A stretch of DNA of 64,000 nt, from NCBI GenBank assembly GCA_034432635.1, contig DAOUBK010000101.1, positions 1 through 64,000 on the forward strand, written 5' to 3'. Source of the stretch: Roseiflexus sp034432635. GTDB taxonomy: Bacteria; Chloroflexota; Chloroflexia; Chloroflexales; Roseiflexaceae. Both the position numbers and the translations under genes were made by a program. Shown here piece after piece: positions 8,823 through 17,214 of this stretch (positions are counted from its first letter, which is position 1; each line of letters starts with the position of its first letter). The notes beneath the pieces were generated by a model. That model saw nothing but the letters and a program-made list of their open reading frames with translations, made no database searches and was not told the DNA's origin.

Positions 8823-10070
8823 TCACGCCTGATCAAACGCCGCGCGGCGTAGCAACGCATGCTCGGCGCCCGCAGCCGCTATCAGGATTCGGCGCACATG
8901 TCCGGGTGCACGGATAAACAGACGCAGCATCGTGCGCGCCAGTTCAACGGTGCTCAGCGTGTCGGACAGATACCCCATCCATTCGTCACGCGGCAGACTG
9001 AAGAAGAGAGCGAAAAATGCCTGGATGGTTGCGCTGTCGCAGCGCATCAGACTCGCCAGCCCGAACAGGTACAACTGTCTGCGACGCAGGCGCGCTGGCG
9101 ACCAGAGCGCCTGCCATCCGGCACGGGCAGCACTGAGCGGAGTGGCGCCCGCTACACCCAGTGCGTGTGAAATTGCCTGGGCAACCTCAGGAGCGCGGCG
9201 CAGCACCTTGCCGACCATATACCCCGACGGAGGATGCACCATACTTGCTGCGCCGCCAAACCCGATTATCGGCTGATCAAGGTACGGCAGCGGATTATTC
9301 ATCGGGAACAAACACCGCTCGACGTGCACAATCTGCTGCACCGCCACGCCTCTGGCAGTCAAGCGGCGCTGTAACCGCTGTTCGAGCGTGGTGAGCGGCA
9401 AACCGGGCACATGCGCCAGCGATGTTTCCTCGACAAAAAACTGCCCACCACCCAGATCCATGGCGTACAGAAAGGTTGGCGGCTCACACCGTTCCTCAGC
9501 GGTCAGATGATCGGTGTGGTAGTCCATCAGCACCATTTGACTCGGACGGATCGGCGGGGTGGAGAACAGACCGACGATGCCATACGCCGCCTGGCGCGCC
9601 ACCTGCGATGTTGCAGGACGACGCAGCAGTGCCGGTGAATGACCGCTGGCATCCACGACCAGCCGCGCTGCAACAACACGCCCGTCGCGGGTGGTCACCA
9701 GGGAATGTGTCGCCTGATGCTCGACGCGCGCTGCGATCCCGATAGACCACGCAACGCCGAAGCGCTCGCACTGATCGAGGAGATACCGCTGCAACCGCAG
9801 ATTATCGAACAACCCATATGCACGATCAAGGGCAAGAGTGCGCCCCCCGACGCACACCACGACATCCGACCAGCGATGCCCCAGCGTGTCACGCAGTTCC
9901 GGCGTCAGCAGTTCATCGAGCCACACACCGTAGGTATTCTGCCACGGTTTTGTCGGCGGCGTCGCCGAAAGCCCTGCCACGCGCAGTCCTGTGGCGCCCA
10001 GCGCAGCGGCAATTGCTATACCGCTCGGACCCGCGCCGACAACGAGAACATCATGCATTATCGTGCTCAA
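8823..10070 (-). CDS. Lycopene cyclase, CrtL/CrtY type
   Basis: A flavoprotein of 415 residues that should cyclise one or both ends of lycopene to beta-ionone rings at the membrane. The N-terminus has the Rossmann dinucleotide-binding motif VLVVGAGPSGIAIA, followed by PWQNTYGVW, the hallmark of plant/cyanobacterial-type lycopene cyclases. A later GFGGAASMVHPPSGYMV block is the conserved CrtL segment near the active site. Phototrophic Chloroflexota make gamma-carotene derivatives, which fits. Its start overlaps the M29 peptidase stop by 4 bp (ATGA), implying translational coupling, although the two functions are unrelated. Confidence 0.88.
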   Translation of the reverse strand: MSTIMHDVLVVGAGPSGIAIAAALGATGLRVAGLSATPPTKPWQNTYGVWLDELLTPELRDTLGHRWSDVVVCVGGRTLALDRAYGLFDNLRLQRYLLDQCERFGVAWSIGIAARVEHQATHSLVTTRDGRVVAARLVVDASGHSPALLRRPATSQVARQAAYGIVGLFSTPPIRPSQMVLMDYHTDHLTAEERCEPPTFLYAMDLGGGQFFVEETSLAHVPGLPLTTLEQRLQRRLTARGVAVQQIVHVERCLFPMNNPLPYLDQPIIGFGGAASMVHPPSGYMVGKVLRRAPEVAQAISHALGVAGATPLSAARAGWQALWSPARLRRRQLYLFGLASLMRCDSATIQAFFALFFSLPRDEWMGYLSDTLSTVELARTMLRLFIRAPGHVRRILIAAAGAEHALLRRAAFDQA

Positions 10071-11167
10071 AACAGAAACTTCCCATCTTTGTAGATCAGG
10101 CGTCCATCGGCATACGCCTCGCCCTGGCGCATATCACAGATCATATCCCAGTGGAGCGCCGATACGTTTTGTGAGCCGGTTTCCGGATACCCTGCACCGA
10201 GCGCAAGGTGCACCGTACCGCCGATCTTTTCATCGAACAGAATATTCCGGCTGAAGCGGGTAATATCATAGTTCGTGCCGAAAGCCACCTCTCCCAGTCG
10301 CCGCGCTCCCTCGTCCATATTCAAGAGCGAGTGTAACAGATCCTCGCCTTTCGCCGCAATCGCCTTAACGACCCGGCCATTCTCGAACCACAGACGAATG
10401 TCTTCAACTTCACGTCCGGCATAGATAGCCGGGAAACTGTAGCGGATATACCCCTGGGTTGCTGTTTCATTGCAACTGGAGAAGATCTCGCCATCGGGGA
10501 AATTACGGTCACCCGCACAATTGATCCAGGTGCGCCCAGCAACGTGATAGGTCAGGTCGGTATCAGAGGCAACGAGGCGGATAACGCTGCACTCGTTGAG
10601 CCGATCGGCGATTCGCTGCTGCTCAGCGGATGTTCTGCGCCATTCGGCAACCGGATCGTCGTAGTGCAGTTTGCAAGCGCGGTAGACGAAATCCTCGAAA
10701 TCGCTCAGCGACATATCAGCATCCTGTGCAGCTGCATTGGTCGGAAACAACGTCACACACCAGTTGAGCGTCCCTTCAGCAGAACGTTGCATGGTACGCT
10801 TCTGGATGTCACTCAATGCCTGACGACGCAACGCAATTTTGTCCGGCTCGATCCCGGAGAGTGCGCGGGTGTTATCGCTCGCCATGATTCGAATAGTCGC
10901 ATCGATCGCTTCAATCTCCTGCCGCATGATAGGCGAAACGAACCGGATCTGCGCTTCGGAGCCGTGCCGGAAGAGCAATTCTTCCGTCTCTTCGAGGATC
11001 ACCGCCAGGTAGGGATGGGCGCCGGCGAACAGGGCTTCTTTGTACAATGCGCGTACCAGCGGTGCGGCTGCTGGCGGTGCAATGATCCGAAACAGGTCAC
11101 CTGGCTTGATCGCCAGCGAGTAGTGCACCAGCACCTGAGCCATCTTTTCAACACGCGGATCAGCCAT
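10067..11167 (-). CDS. M29-family aminopeptidase (AmpS / aminopeptidase T-like)
   Basis: A cytoplasmic metallo-aminopeptidase of 366 residues that releases N-terminal amino acids. Family signatures are present: GDRNFPDGEIFSS and NETATQGYIRY in the middle, and the C-terminal metal-binding region with FDEKIGGTVHLALGAGYPE and ALHWDMICDMR (Glu, His and Asp ligands). Length is slightly below the usual 400. Its start overlaps the YvcK gene by 8 bp and its stop overlaps the lycopene cyclase start, so it sits in the middle of an operon. Confidence 0.9.
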   Translation of the reverse strand: MADPRVEKMAQVLVHYSLAIKPGDLFRIIAPPAAAPLVRALYKEALFAGAHPYLAVILEETEELLFRHGSEAQIRFVSPIMRQEIEAIDATIRIMASDNTRALSGIEPDKIALRRQALSDIQKRTMQRSAEGTLNWCVTLFPTNAAAQDADMSLSDFEDFVYRACKLHYDDPVAEWRRTSAEQQRIADRLNECSVIRLVASDTDLTYHVAGRTWINCAGDRNFPDGEIFSSCNETATQGYIRYSFPAIYAGREVEDIRLWFENGRVVKAIAAKGEDLLHSLLNMDEGARRLGEVAFGTNYDITRFSRNILFDEKIGGTVHLALGAGYPETGSQNVSALHWDMICDMRQGEAYADGRLIYKDGKFLF

Positions 11168-12185
11168 TGGTCTTGCCTTTCATGTTGACAATCTCGCGGA
11201 GCGCCATACCCAGCGCACCGGTATCGTAGCGAATGGTATCCTGCTTGTTCCACAGCGCGCGTCGTGGTTCCACATATCCGGTCAATTCTTGCACCAGCGG
11301 CATCACCCCCAATGCACGAACAGCGGCGATTTCATCCTCATCAGGGCGCAGCAGATGAAGCCCTTCTTTCTCATACTGACGAAGCGCATCCACATCCGGA
11401 TTGCTGCGGTTGATCAGCACCACATCGAGCACACCCGGTCCCAGCTCCGCAACAATCCGCTGCACATGGTCGATACAGCGGTAACCATCGGTCTGACCCG
11501 GCTGCGTCGTCGAATTGCAGACATACACCACCGTCCCACGACAGGTTGCCAGCGCGTCCACCACACCGTCAAACTGCAAACAGGCAAGCACCGATGTCCA
11601 TAGACTTCCGGGTCCGATCACCACCAGATCGGCGGAGCGGATCGCATCGAGCGCCGGAGGATAGGCATGTGCCGGTTCACACAGGAACAGGCGCGCAAGG
11701 GGAGGCTTGCCCGGTGCGCGCACCTCGAACTCCCCCGTCACGTGTGTGCCATCGACCAGTTCGGCGCACAGGGTTGTGTTGGCGACGCTGACCGGCAACA
11801 CCCGCACCGACGCTCCTGCCAGGTGCGCGGTATGCTCAACAGCGGCGGCGAAGTCGCCGGTGACGCGAGTCAGCGCAGCGATCAGCAGATTGCCGAACGC
11901 CATTCCTGCCAGTGCAGGCACACCGGTGCCATCGAAGCGATGGTTCAACGTCTCTGCCATGACCTGATCGCTGGCGAAGGCTGCTATTGTCGCACGCAGA
12001 TCGCCGGGGGCGGGCATGGCGCCGATCTGTCGCGCCAGTCCGGAGGAACGACCGGTATCGGTCACGGCGATGATCGCCGTGCGCGATGCAGCAATGGATG
12101 CAACTGCGTGCAATACGTGAGTGGCACCACCACCACCGCCAATGGCAACGACACTGATTTTTATGTCAGATGAACGAAGATCCAT
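11160..12185 (-). CDS. YvcK/CofD-family putative gluconeogenesis factor
   Basis: A protein of 341 residues with the YvcK fold. AIGGGGGATHVLHAV is a GGGTG-type nucleotide-binding loop, TDTGRSSGLARQIGAMPAPGD is the conserved VTDxGRSSGxLR-like segment, and GPGSLWTSVLACL plus VYVCNSTTQPGQTDGY match the UDP-sugar-binding half. In Bacillus YvcK binds UDP-GlcNAc and links carbon metabolism to cell-wall synthesis. It begins the minus-strand operon YvcK - M29 - lycopene cyclase - DUF507 and has a strong promoter at 12241-12269. A membrane-anchored paralogue lies at 16001-17188. Confidence 0.88.
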   Translation of the reverse strand: MDLRSSDIKISVVAIGGGGGATHVLHAVASIAASRTAIIAVTDTGRSSGLARQIGAMPAPGDLRATIAAFASDQVMAETLNHRFDGTGVPALAGMAFGNLLIAALTRVTGDFAAAVEHTAHLAGASVRVLPVSVANTTLCAELVDGTHVTGEFEVRAPGKPPLARLFLCEPAHAYPPALDAIRSADLVVIGPGSLWTSVLACLQFDGVVDALATCRGTVVYVCNSTTQPGQTDGYRCIDHVQRIVAELGPGVLDVVLINRSNPDVDALRQYEKEGLHLLRPDEDEIAAVRALGVMPLVQELTGYVEPRRALWNKQDTIRYDTGALGMALREIVNMKGKTNG

Positions 12186-12240
12186 GCTGGATCGTGCGGC
12201 ACACGTCGGCTCACGGTGAGATACCGGTCACGTACAGGGC

Positions 12241-12269
12241 ATTATACAGAACAGGTGTGGCAGACGCAA
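12241..12269 (-). promoter_or_regulatory. Promoter of the YvcK - M29 - lycopene cyclase - DUF507 operon
   Basis: Minus-strand TTGCGT (12269-12264), 17-bp spacer, TATAAT (12246-12241), about 55 bp before the YvcK ATG at 12185. Confidence 0.7.
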
Positions 12270-12291
12270 ACCAGAACCAGGAGCAACACCG

Positions 12292-12326
12292 GAGCGAGAG
12301 CATCTCGCTCTTGCAGAGAGAGCGAG
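12292..12326 (-). other. Three-part inverted repeat able to form two mutually exclusive hairpins
   Basis: GAGCGAGA (12292-12299) pairs with TCTCGCTC (12303-12310) around a 3-nt loop. The overlapping CTCGCTCT can instead pair with AGAGCGAG (12319-12326). It lies between the STAS gene stop (12338) and the YvcK promoter on the same strand. The simplest role is a terminator for the STAS gene; a switchable element is possible. No U-run follows. Confidence 0.5.
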
Positions 12327-12337
12327 TATGGGCAACA

Positions 12338-13378
12338 CTACCCGGAATGGTTGACCGTGTGCATGGTCACTATTTGAAGCGCCTCGTATGGGTTGCGCAC
12401 AGTTTGCATCTCTTCCAGACGCATCCCCAGGTTACTCAGCGTCATCGCAGTTTCTGCGGAGATCCCGGTCAGCGCGACACGGCTGCCGAGCAGACGGATG
12501 GATTGCGCCGTGCGGATCAGCAACTGTGCCACCTGCGTATCAACCAGCGGCACACCGGCAATGTCAATAATCACCGCACGGGCGCGCTGCGCATAGACGG
12601 CATCAAGGAGCCGCTGTGTCAACTGACCCGCGCGTCGACTATCCAGATAACCGACGATCGGTGCCAGCAGCACCCCTTCGGCAATGGCGATCACCGGCGT
12701 TTCGAGCACACTCACTAGGTCGAGCAGACGCTGCTGTTCAGCATACTGTTGTGCGATGGTGGATTGCGCTTCCTCAGCGCGCTGCCGCGCGTCCTCGGCT
12801 TCTGCAGCGCGTTTATCGGCGAGCGTGACGGCAGCATCGGAGACGGTGAGCAACCGATCACTTAGGAGCCAGATGATCACCAGCAGGGTGACAAATCCAA
12901 TACCGCTGAAGAGTGGTAGCGCGTCGCCGATGATGACCTGCTCCACCCTGACTTTCGGCGCAAACCAGGCAAGCCCGGCACCAGCAACAATACTGCTGAC
13001 CAGCGTCAATAGAATGGAAGGACGATGTCTTCCAAGAGTGACCAGCACCAGCGGGACGGTGAAGAACGGTAGCGCCACAAATGTCTGCTCTGGCACCAGA
13101 AACACGCTCATCGTGAGCCCCGCGATCGTTGTGATCACTATCGGGAGAATAGCCTGCCACAACACCCGACGTTTCATCAGCGCCAGTGTGGTCAGGCTCC
13201 CCAAGATTCCCAGTGCCACCACGCTGGCATAAGGCGCAAAAGTGGCAATATTGCTGGTTATGATCATCAGAATGGCGATCAACAGCAGAGCAGCGCACGC
13301 ACTGGCTACAATGGTCATTGCAATAAGACGGATCAATTGTCGTCGTGCAATTGCAACGAACTCCAGACCGGTCTCCAT
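12338..13378 (-). CDS. Membrane-anchored STAS-domain protein (anti-sigma antagonist / RsbR-like)
   Basis: A protein of 346 residues. About six hydrophobic segments occupy roughly residues 15-165, a charged alanine/glutamate-rich coiled coil follows (about 180-215), then a C-terminal STAS domain (about 225-335) with PVIAIAEGVLLAPIVGYLD and VIIDIAGVPLVDTQVAQLL. STAS domains of this type act in partner-switching or stressosome-like signalling. The usual phosphorylatable Ser/Thr after the IDIxGV segment appears as Asp-Thr (VDTQ). The start has AAAGGAAATAAGG upstream. No kinase or phosphatase partner is adjacent, so the pathway is unknown. Confidence 0.82.
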   Translation of the reverse strand: METGLEFVAIARRQLIRLIAMTIVASACAALLLIAILMIITSNIATFAPYASVVALGILGSLTTLALMKRRVLWQAILPIVITTIAGLTMSVFLVPEQTFVALPFFTVPLVLVTLGRHRPSILLTLVSSIVAGAGLAWFAPKVRVEQVIIGDALPLFSGIGFVTLLVIIWLLSDRLLTVSDAAVTLADKRAAEAEDARQRAEEAQSTIAQQYAEQQRLLDLVSVLETPVIAIAEGVLLAPIVGYLDSRRAGQLTQRLLDAVYAQRARAVIIDIAGVPLVDTQVAQLLIRTAQSIRLLGSRVALTGISAETAMTLSNLGMRLEEMQTVRNPYEALQIVTMHTVNHSG

Positions 13379-13568
13379 CCTTATTTCCTTTCTGAACAGG
13401 TTCCAGGCATACTATAATTGCATATGGCTGGCACTATGCCTTCAACATGGTCTCGAAACGGTTGCAGTTTTGCAATTGTCGGGTCATGCCTAATCAATGT
13501 AACAACGATCTTGCAGCAGGCGCCGGTCTCACCAGCCGCGACAGCGCCGTGAAAGGAAACATTGCTGC

Positions 13569-14534
13569 ATGACAATCGAGCCGTGGTACTGGCAGGCTGT
13601 CGAGGCGATAGACTATCCATTCCCACAGCATATGCATCCTGATATTGACTGGTTGGAGCGTGAGATCATCGCGTGGTCTCGCACTCACCGTCTTGTTCAG
13701 AGCCAGGAGCAAATCGATCACATTCGTGCAATGCTCCTGGCAGAATTTATTGCGCGCGCCAACGCCGACTTAAGGCGGCCTGTGTTGCGTCTGATCGGGC
13801 TGTGGACTGTCTGGTTTTTCTTTCTGGATGATCTGACTGATACTATTCCCTCAGTCGAATCATTGGCGGATTTCCATCTACGCATTCTTTCAGCGACTAC
13901 CGAACATATCACACATTCGCAGGAGCATCCGCTCATCTCAGCGGTTGCAGACCTCTGGGATGAACTCAGACAGTACGCAGGACCCATCACACAGGTTCGC
14001 TTTTACCGTGCGTTCGTTCAAACATTGGAGGCGCATCTGTGGGAGGTATCCAATCGCACTGCCCGTGTCCAGCCGGATAGCGCAACATATACCGCCATGC
14101 GCCTCTGGTCTGGAGCGTTTTTTCCGATGATCGCACTGATAGATGCGGCACGTGACTTTGTTTTGCCTTCTTATCTCTTCGAGCACGCTACGATGCGCGA
14201 ATTCTTAGATGCCGCTGCTCGAGCTGTCCTGTGGTACAACGATCTCTGGTCGTACCCAAAAGAGCGGCGAACGAACGACTCGCCGCATAATATCGTTCAC
14301 ATCATTGCACGAGAGGAACATCTGTCCCTCCGGGAAGCAGTGGATCGAGTCATTGCCCAGCACGACCAGTCGCTCCAATGCTTTCTTGCGCTCAAACAGC
14401 ATCTCCAGCATCTTGGTGGTGAGAGTCCTCAAGTGCACTACTTCATAGAAGGTGTAGCGGCCTGGTTGCGTGCGACACAGGACTGGTCGCACCGCACTGA
14501 GCGATACAGGGAGGCCAGAGCTCTGAAGCAATAA
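13569..14534 (+). CDS. Class I terpene synthase
   Basis: A predicted terpene cyclase of 321 residues acting on a linear prenyl diphosphate (farnesyl or geranyl; not decidable). Both metal-binding motifs of bacterial class I cyclases are present: FFLDDLTD (DDxxD type, near residue 86) and the NSE triad NDLWSYPKE (near residue 223). The C-terminus includes HYFIEGVAAWLRATQDWS, the usual final helix with aromatic residues. AAAGGAAA lies upstream of the ATG. It stands alone with no P450 or prenyltransferase neighbour. A TATAAT at 13413-13418 may be its -10, but its -35 is poor. Confidence 0.88.
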   Translation: MTIEPWYWQAVEAIDYPFPQHMHPDIDWLEREIIAWSRTHRLVQSQEQIDHIRAMLLAEFIARANADLRRPVLRLIGLWTVWFFFLDDLTDTIPSVESLADFHLRILSATTEHITHSQEHPLISAVADLWDELRQYAGPITQVRFYRAFVQTLEAHLWEVSNRTARVQPDSATYTAMRLWSGAFFPMIALIDAARDFVLPSYLFEHATMREFLDAAARAVLWYNDLWSYPKERRTNDSPHNIVHIIAREEHLSLREAVDRVIAQHDQSLQCFLALKQHLQHLGGESPQVHYFIEGVAAWLRATQDWSHRTERYREARALKQ

Positions 14535-14556
14535 GGTTTCAAACAAATTGATAGCA

Positions 14557-14587
14557 GGCGCCAGAACGACGCTGATACGCTGGCGCC
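14557..14587. terminator. Hairpin between convergent genes
   Basis: GGCGCCAG (14557-14564) and CTGGCGCC (14580-14587) form a perfect 8-bp stem with a 15-nt loop, placed between the stop of the terpene synthase and the stop of the GlmU-like gene. It probably terminates transcription in both directions, although no T-run is evident. Confidence 0.5.
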
Positions 14588-14603
14588 ATCTATGCAACAT
14601 CTG

Positions 14604-15977
14604 TCACCCGCCCGACGCTTCGACCAGATCAAAGGCGCGTACTGCTTCCGCCTCCGCCCGCCGCAGCGCTGCTTCATCACGCCCACCACCATCGTCCAGA
14701 CCGGCGCGGTCGCCGCGCGTCATGGCAAACACAGCGCGGAGCACTTCTTCCTGCTCGACGCTCATGCTTACCTTGCGACGCGCCATAACTTTGCGCGCCA
14801 CGTCGATCATCGACTGGATGCGGTACTCGCGAAACACTTCGCCACCCCAGGTGAAGGGCGGAATAGTTTTGGGCGCAAAGTGAACCCCAAAAATGTTCGA
14901 GCCGGTGCCGATGACGGCGCCACCATTCAAATGAACCCCAATTCCTAGCTTGACATGATCGGCAAGGAAACACCCCAGTTTGAGGATGCCGCTGTCGATC
15001 TGACCGAACCCCTCGATCACCATGCGGATTGTGCCATAGGTGTTCTTCAGATCGCTGTTGGTTGTCATGGCGCCGATATTGACCCACTCGCCGAGGTATG
15101 AATGACCGAGAAAACCGTCGTGGTGCTTGTTACTGTACCCCTGAACAATGCTCGCCTCAACCTCGCCACCGATACGGCAGACAGGTCCGATACTTGTTTC
15201 GCCGCGTATGCGCGCACTGGCGATCAGTGAGCCAGGTCCGATCCAGGCCGGTCCCTGGATGAACGAAAACGGTTCGATCCGCGCGGCATCGATCACGATC
15301 GGACCATCGCGCGCATCGAGCGCCAGCGGTGGTTCCAGGCGCGCCTCGCGGTGAATGAAGACGTGCGCCGGCTTGGTGATGACAATCGATGGATGGGCCG
15401 GCGGCTGGTCAGCTGCACACATCCAGCCATCCTGCCTGACGATGAGTGGAACATCGCGCACGATCTGTTTGCCGTTCAGCGCAATCAGGTCCCAGGGGAA
15501 GGTGAGCAGACGTGTCTCGATCTCGACGAGACGCCCGATCCGACGCAGTTCCGCAAGCGTCGCTGCGCCACGCTGCTCCAGAAGGTAGGGAAGCACTGCG
15601 CTTGCCATCCACGGCGTCAGACGCGCGCCCAGCAACACCGGACTGCCGAGCAGAGCATACCCTGCGTCGGTGAGATACACCGTTCCCACCGGTTCATCGA
15701 GCAGATCGGGGACCCATCTCGCGTCGAGCGCACGCGCATTCACAAACGTAATCGGTGCACTCCGACTGAGCAGAGTGAGGGGCCAGCGTCCAACGCCATA
15801 CGCCCGCGCTAGATGAGCACGGCAGATAACCGCTGGCGCAATCCCCGTCAGCGCGTGTACCCGCTCGCGTAAGGTAAAGATGCCGCAGCGCAGGTCACAA
15901 ACAGGTCGCGTATGCGTCAATGGCAGGAATGTGCGACATCCCTCGTCTTCAAAGAGCACGATTGCTTCATCAGTCAT
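14604..15977 (-). CDS. GlmU-like putative sugar nucleotidyltransferase with left-handed beta-helix domain
   Basis: About 457 residues. The N-terminal half begins MTDEAIVLFEDEGCRTFLPL and resembles the 'putative sugar nucleotidyltransferase' GlmU family, but lacks the canonical GxGTRM-type nucleotide loop. The C-terminal half shows hexapeptide-repeat character (IGPVCRIGGEVEASIVQG, LGIGVHLNGGAVIGTGSN) as in acyltransferases. The real activity, uridylyl- or acyl-transfer, is unproven. I chose ATG 15977, with AGGT upstream, over an upstream GTG at 16016 that would overlap the neighbour. It is the last gene of the envelope-sugar run. Confidence 0.75.
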   Translation of the reverse strand: MTDEAIVLFEDEGCRTFLPLTHTRPVCDLRCGIFTLRERVHALTGIAPAVICRAHLARAYGVGRWPLTLLSRSAPITFVNARALDARWVPDLLDEPVGTVYLTDAGYALLGSPVLLGARLTPWMASAVLPYLLEQRGAATLAELRRIGRLVEIETRLLTFPWDLIALNGKQIVRDVPLIVRQDGWMCAADQPPAHPSIVITKPAHVFIHREARLEPPLALDARDGPIVIDAARIEPFSFIQGPAWIGPGSLIASARIRGETSIGPVCRIGGEVEASIVQGYSNKHHDGFLGHSYLGEWVNIGAMTTNSDLKNTYGTIRMVIEGFGQIDSGILKLGCFLADHVKLGIGVHLNGGAVIGTGSNIFGVHFAPKTIPPFTWGGEVFREYRIQSMIDVARKVMARRKVSMSVEQEEVLRAVFAMTRGDRAGLDDGGGRDEAALRRAEAEAVRAFDLVEASGG

Positions 15978-16000
15978 AGCAGACCTGGTATCAACAGGGG

Positions 16001-17188
16001 TTACTGCCGCTTCCACACTTCCATAATCGCGGTCGCCAGTTTTTCGGGATCGTGACGCAACACCCGTACCGTGCGTCCCTCGCCGGGATGATCGAGCGAC
16101 GCTGTCAACTGGACCACCGCTGTCGCAAGATCGGCTTCGATAACTTTTGCGCCCTCGATAAGAATATCCCGCGTCGTCAGCCGGTCGGTCGTGCTGACGA
16201 CGGTTTCTTCGTATTCCTCAGGGGTGAGAAAGACCGGCATCTGCCCGGCTGCTGCATAAATCCGGCGCACCTCTGCGTCGATCCGTGGTGCATTGACCAG
16301 AACATAGTCGGGGGTGAAGCCGCCGAAGCGCACAATCTGGCGTACATGATCACCGACACTGTAGCCGGCGGTCATGCCGGGTTCGGTCATCAGGCTGCAT
16401 ATGTAGATTTTACAAGCCTTACTGCGACGAATGGCATCGCGCAGGTCGGGAATGAGCAGATTGGGCAAAATACTTTCGTACAAACTGCCGGGACCGAACA
16501 CAAGAACATCGGCAGTGGAAATTGCATCAAGCGCAACCTGGGTCACCTGCAATGGCGTGGTGGCAGGTCCGTCTTCATCGCCGATGTAGATATTGACGAC
16601 GTGGCGCTGCGCCAGGCGTTCATCGTGAGCGATATTGTGCTTAATATTGAAACGTTGCCCATCGTCGAGCTCGACGAATACCTCATGCGGTTCCAGCGTC
16701 GGCACCACAAACACCACATTTTCGAAGTTGAACAGACTCGACGCGCGGTAGTAATATTCGACCGGATCCTGAACCGGCGTGATACAGGTCAACAATTGAG
16801 CCGTCCGACCGAGGCTGGCAGTAATCAGCAACCCCGCGCCTCCAGAAATGACCGTCATCCGCGGATGCATCTGATCGCGCTGATAGGCGAGCACGACTTC
16901 GCCGCTCGTGTCGCGTGCATCGAGTGAGATAACCGCGACACCACTGAGTTGCCATATGCCAACGGCGAGCACAATCAGCCCCAATACTGCAAAGACTAAC
17001 CCGCGCGCCCACAGGGGCAGGAATTGCAGCGTGATGAACGAGAACATCGGTGGCAGCGTCGCCGTGCGGTACACGAAGATGAAGAAATACGCCACCCCCA
17101 GTGACAACAGGACGATACCGATAAACGTCAATGCCAGCGGACGGAGCAATCGACGCAACGAACTCAGACGTTGCACGACAGGTTGCAT
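16001..17188 (-). CDS. Membrane-anchored YvcK/CofD-family paralogue
   Basis: About 395 residues. Two N-terminal transmembrane helices (about residues 18-40 and 58-80) are followed by a YvcK-like domain. The nucleotide loop reads VISGGAGLLITASLG, weaker than the usual GGGTG, but GPGSLYESILPNLL and YICSLMTEPGMTAGY are clear family blocks. A GTG at 17218 overlaps the upstream stop as GTGA and is an alternative start. ATG 17188 has AGGAG about 12 nt upstream and gives a more typical N-terminus. It lies between the phosphomutase paralogue and the GlmU-like gene, so it probably senses or handles a UDP-sugar at the membrane; this is inference. Confidence 0.78.
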   Translation of the reverse strand: MQPVVQRLSSLRRLLRPLALTFIGIVLLSLGVAYFFIFVYRTATLPPMFSFITLQFLPLWARGLVFAVLGLIVLAVGIWQLSGVAVISLDARDTSGEVVLAYQRDQMHPRMTVISGGAGLLITASLGRTAQLLTCITPVQDPVEYYYRASSLFNFENVVFVVPTLEPHEVFVELDDGQRFNIKHNIAHDERLAQRHVVNIYIGDEDGPATTPLQVTQVALDAISTADVLVFGPGSLYESILPNLLIPDLRDAIRRSKACKIYICSLMTEPGMTAGYSVGDHVRQIVRFGGFTPDYVLVNAPRIDAEVRRIYAAAGQMPVFLTPEEYEETVVSTTDRLTTRDILIEGAKVIEADLATAVVQLTASLDHPGEGRTVRVLRHDPEKLATAIMEVWKRQ

Positions 17189-17214
17189 AGTGATGGCGTT
17201 CTCCTGTTCCTGTA

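Noticed and set aside
13413..13418. TATAAT as a confident promoter of the terpene synthase gene
   Set aside because: The hexamer 17 bp upstream is TTCTGA, a poor -35, and the leader would be 150 nt; recorded only as a possibility.
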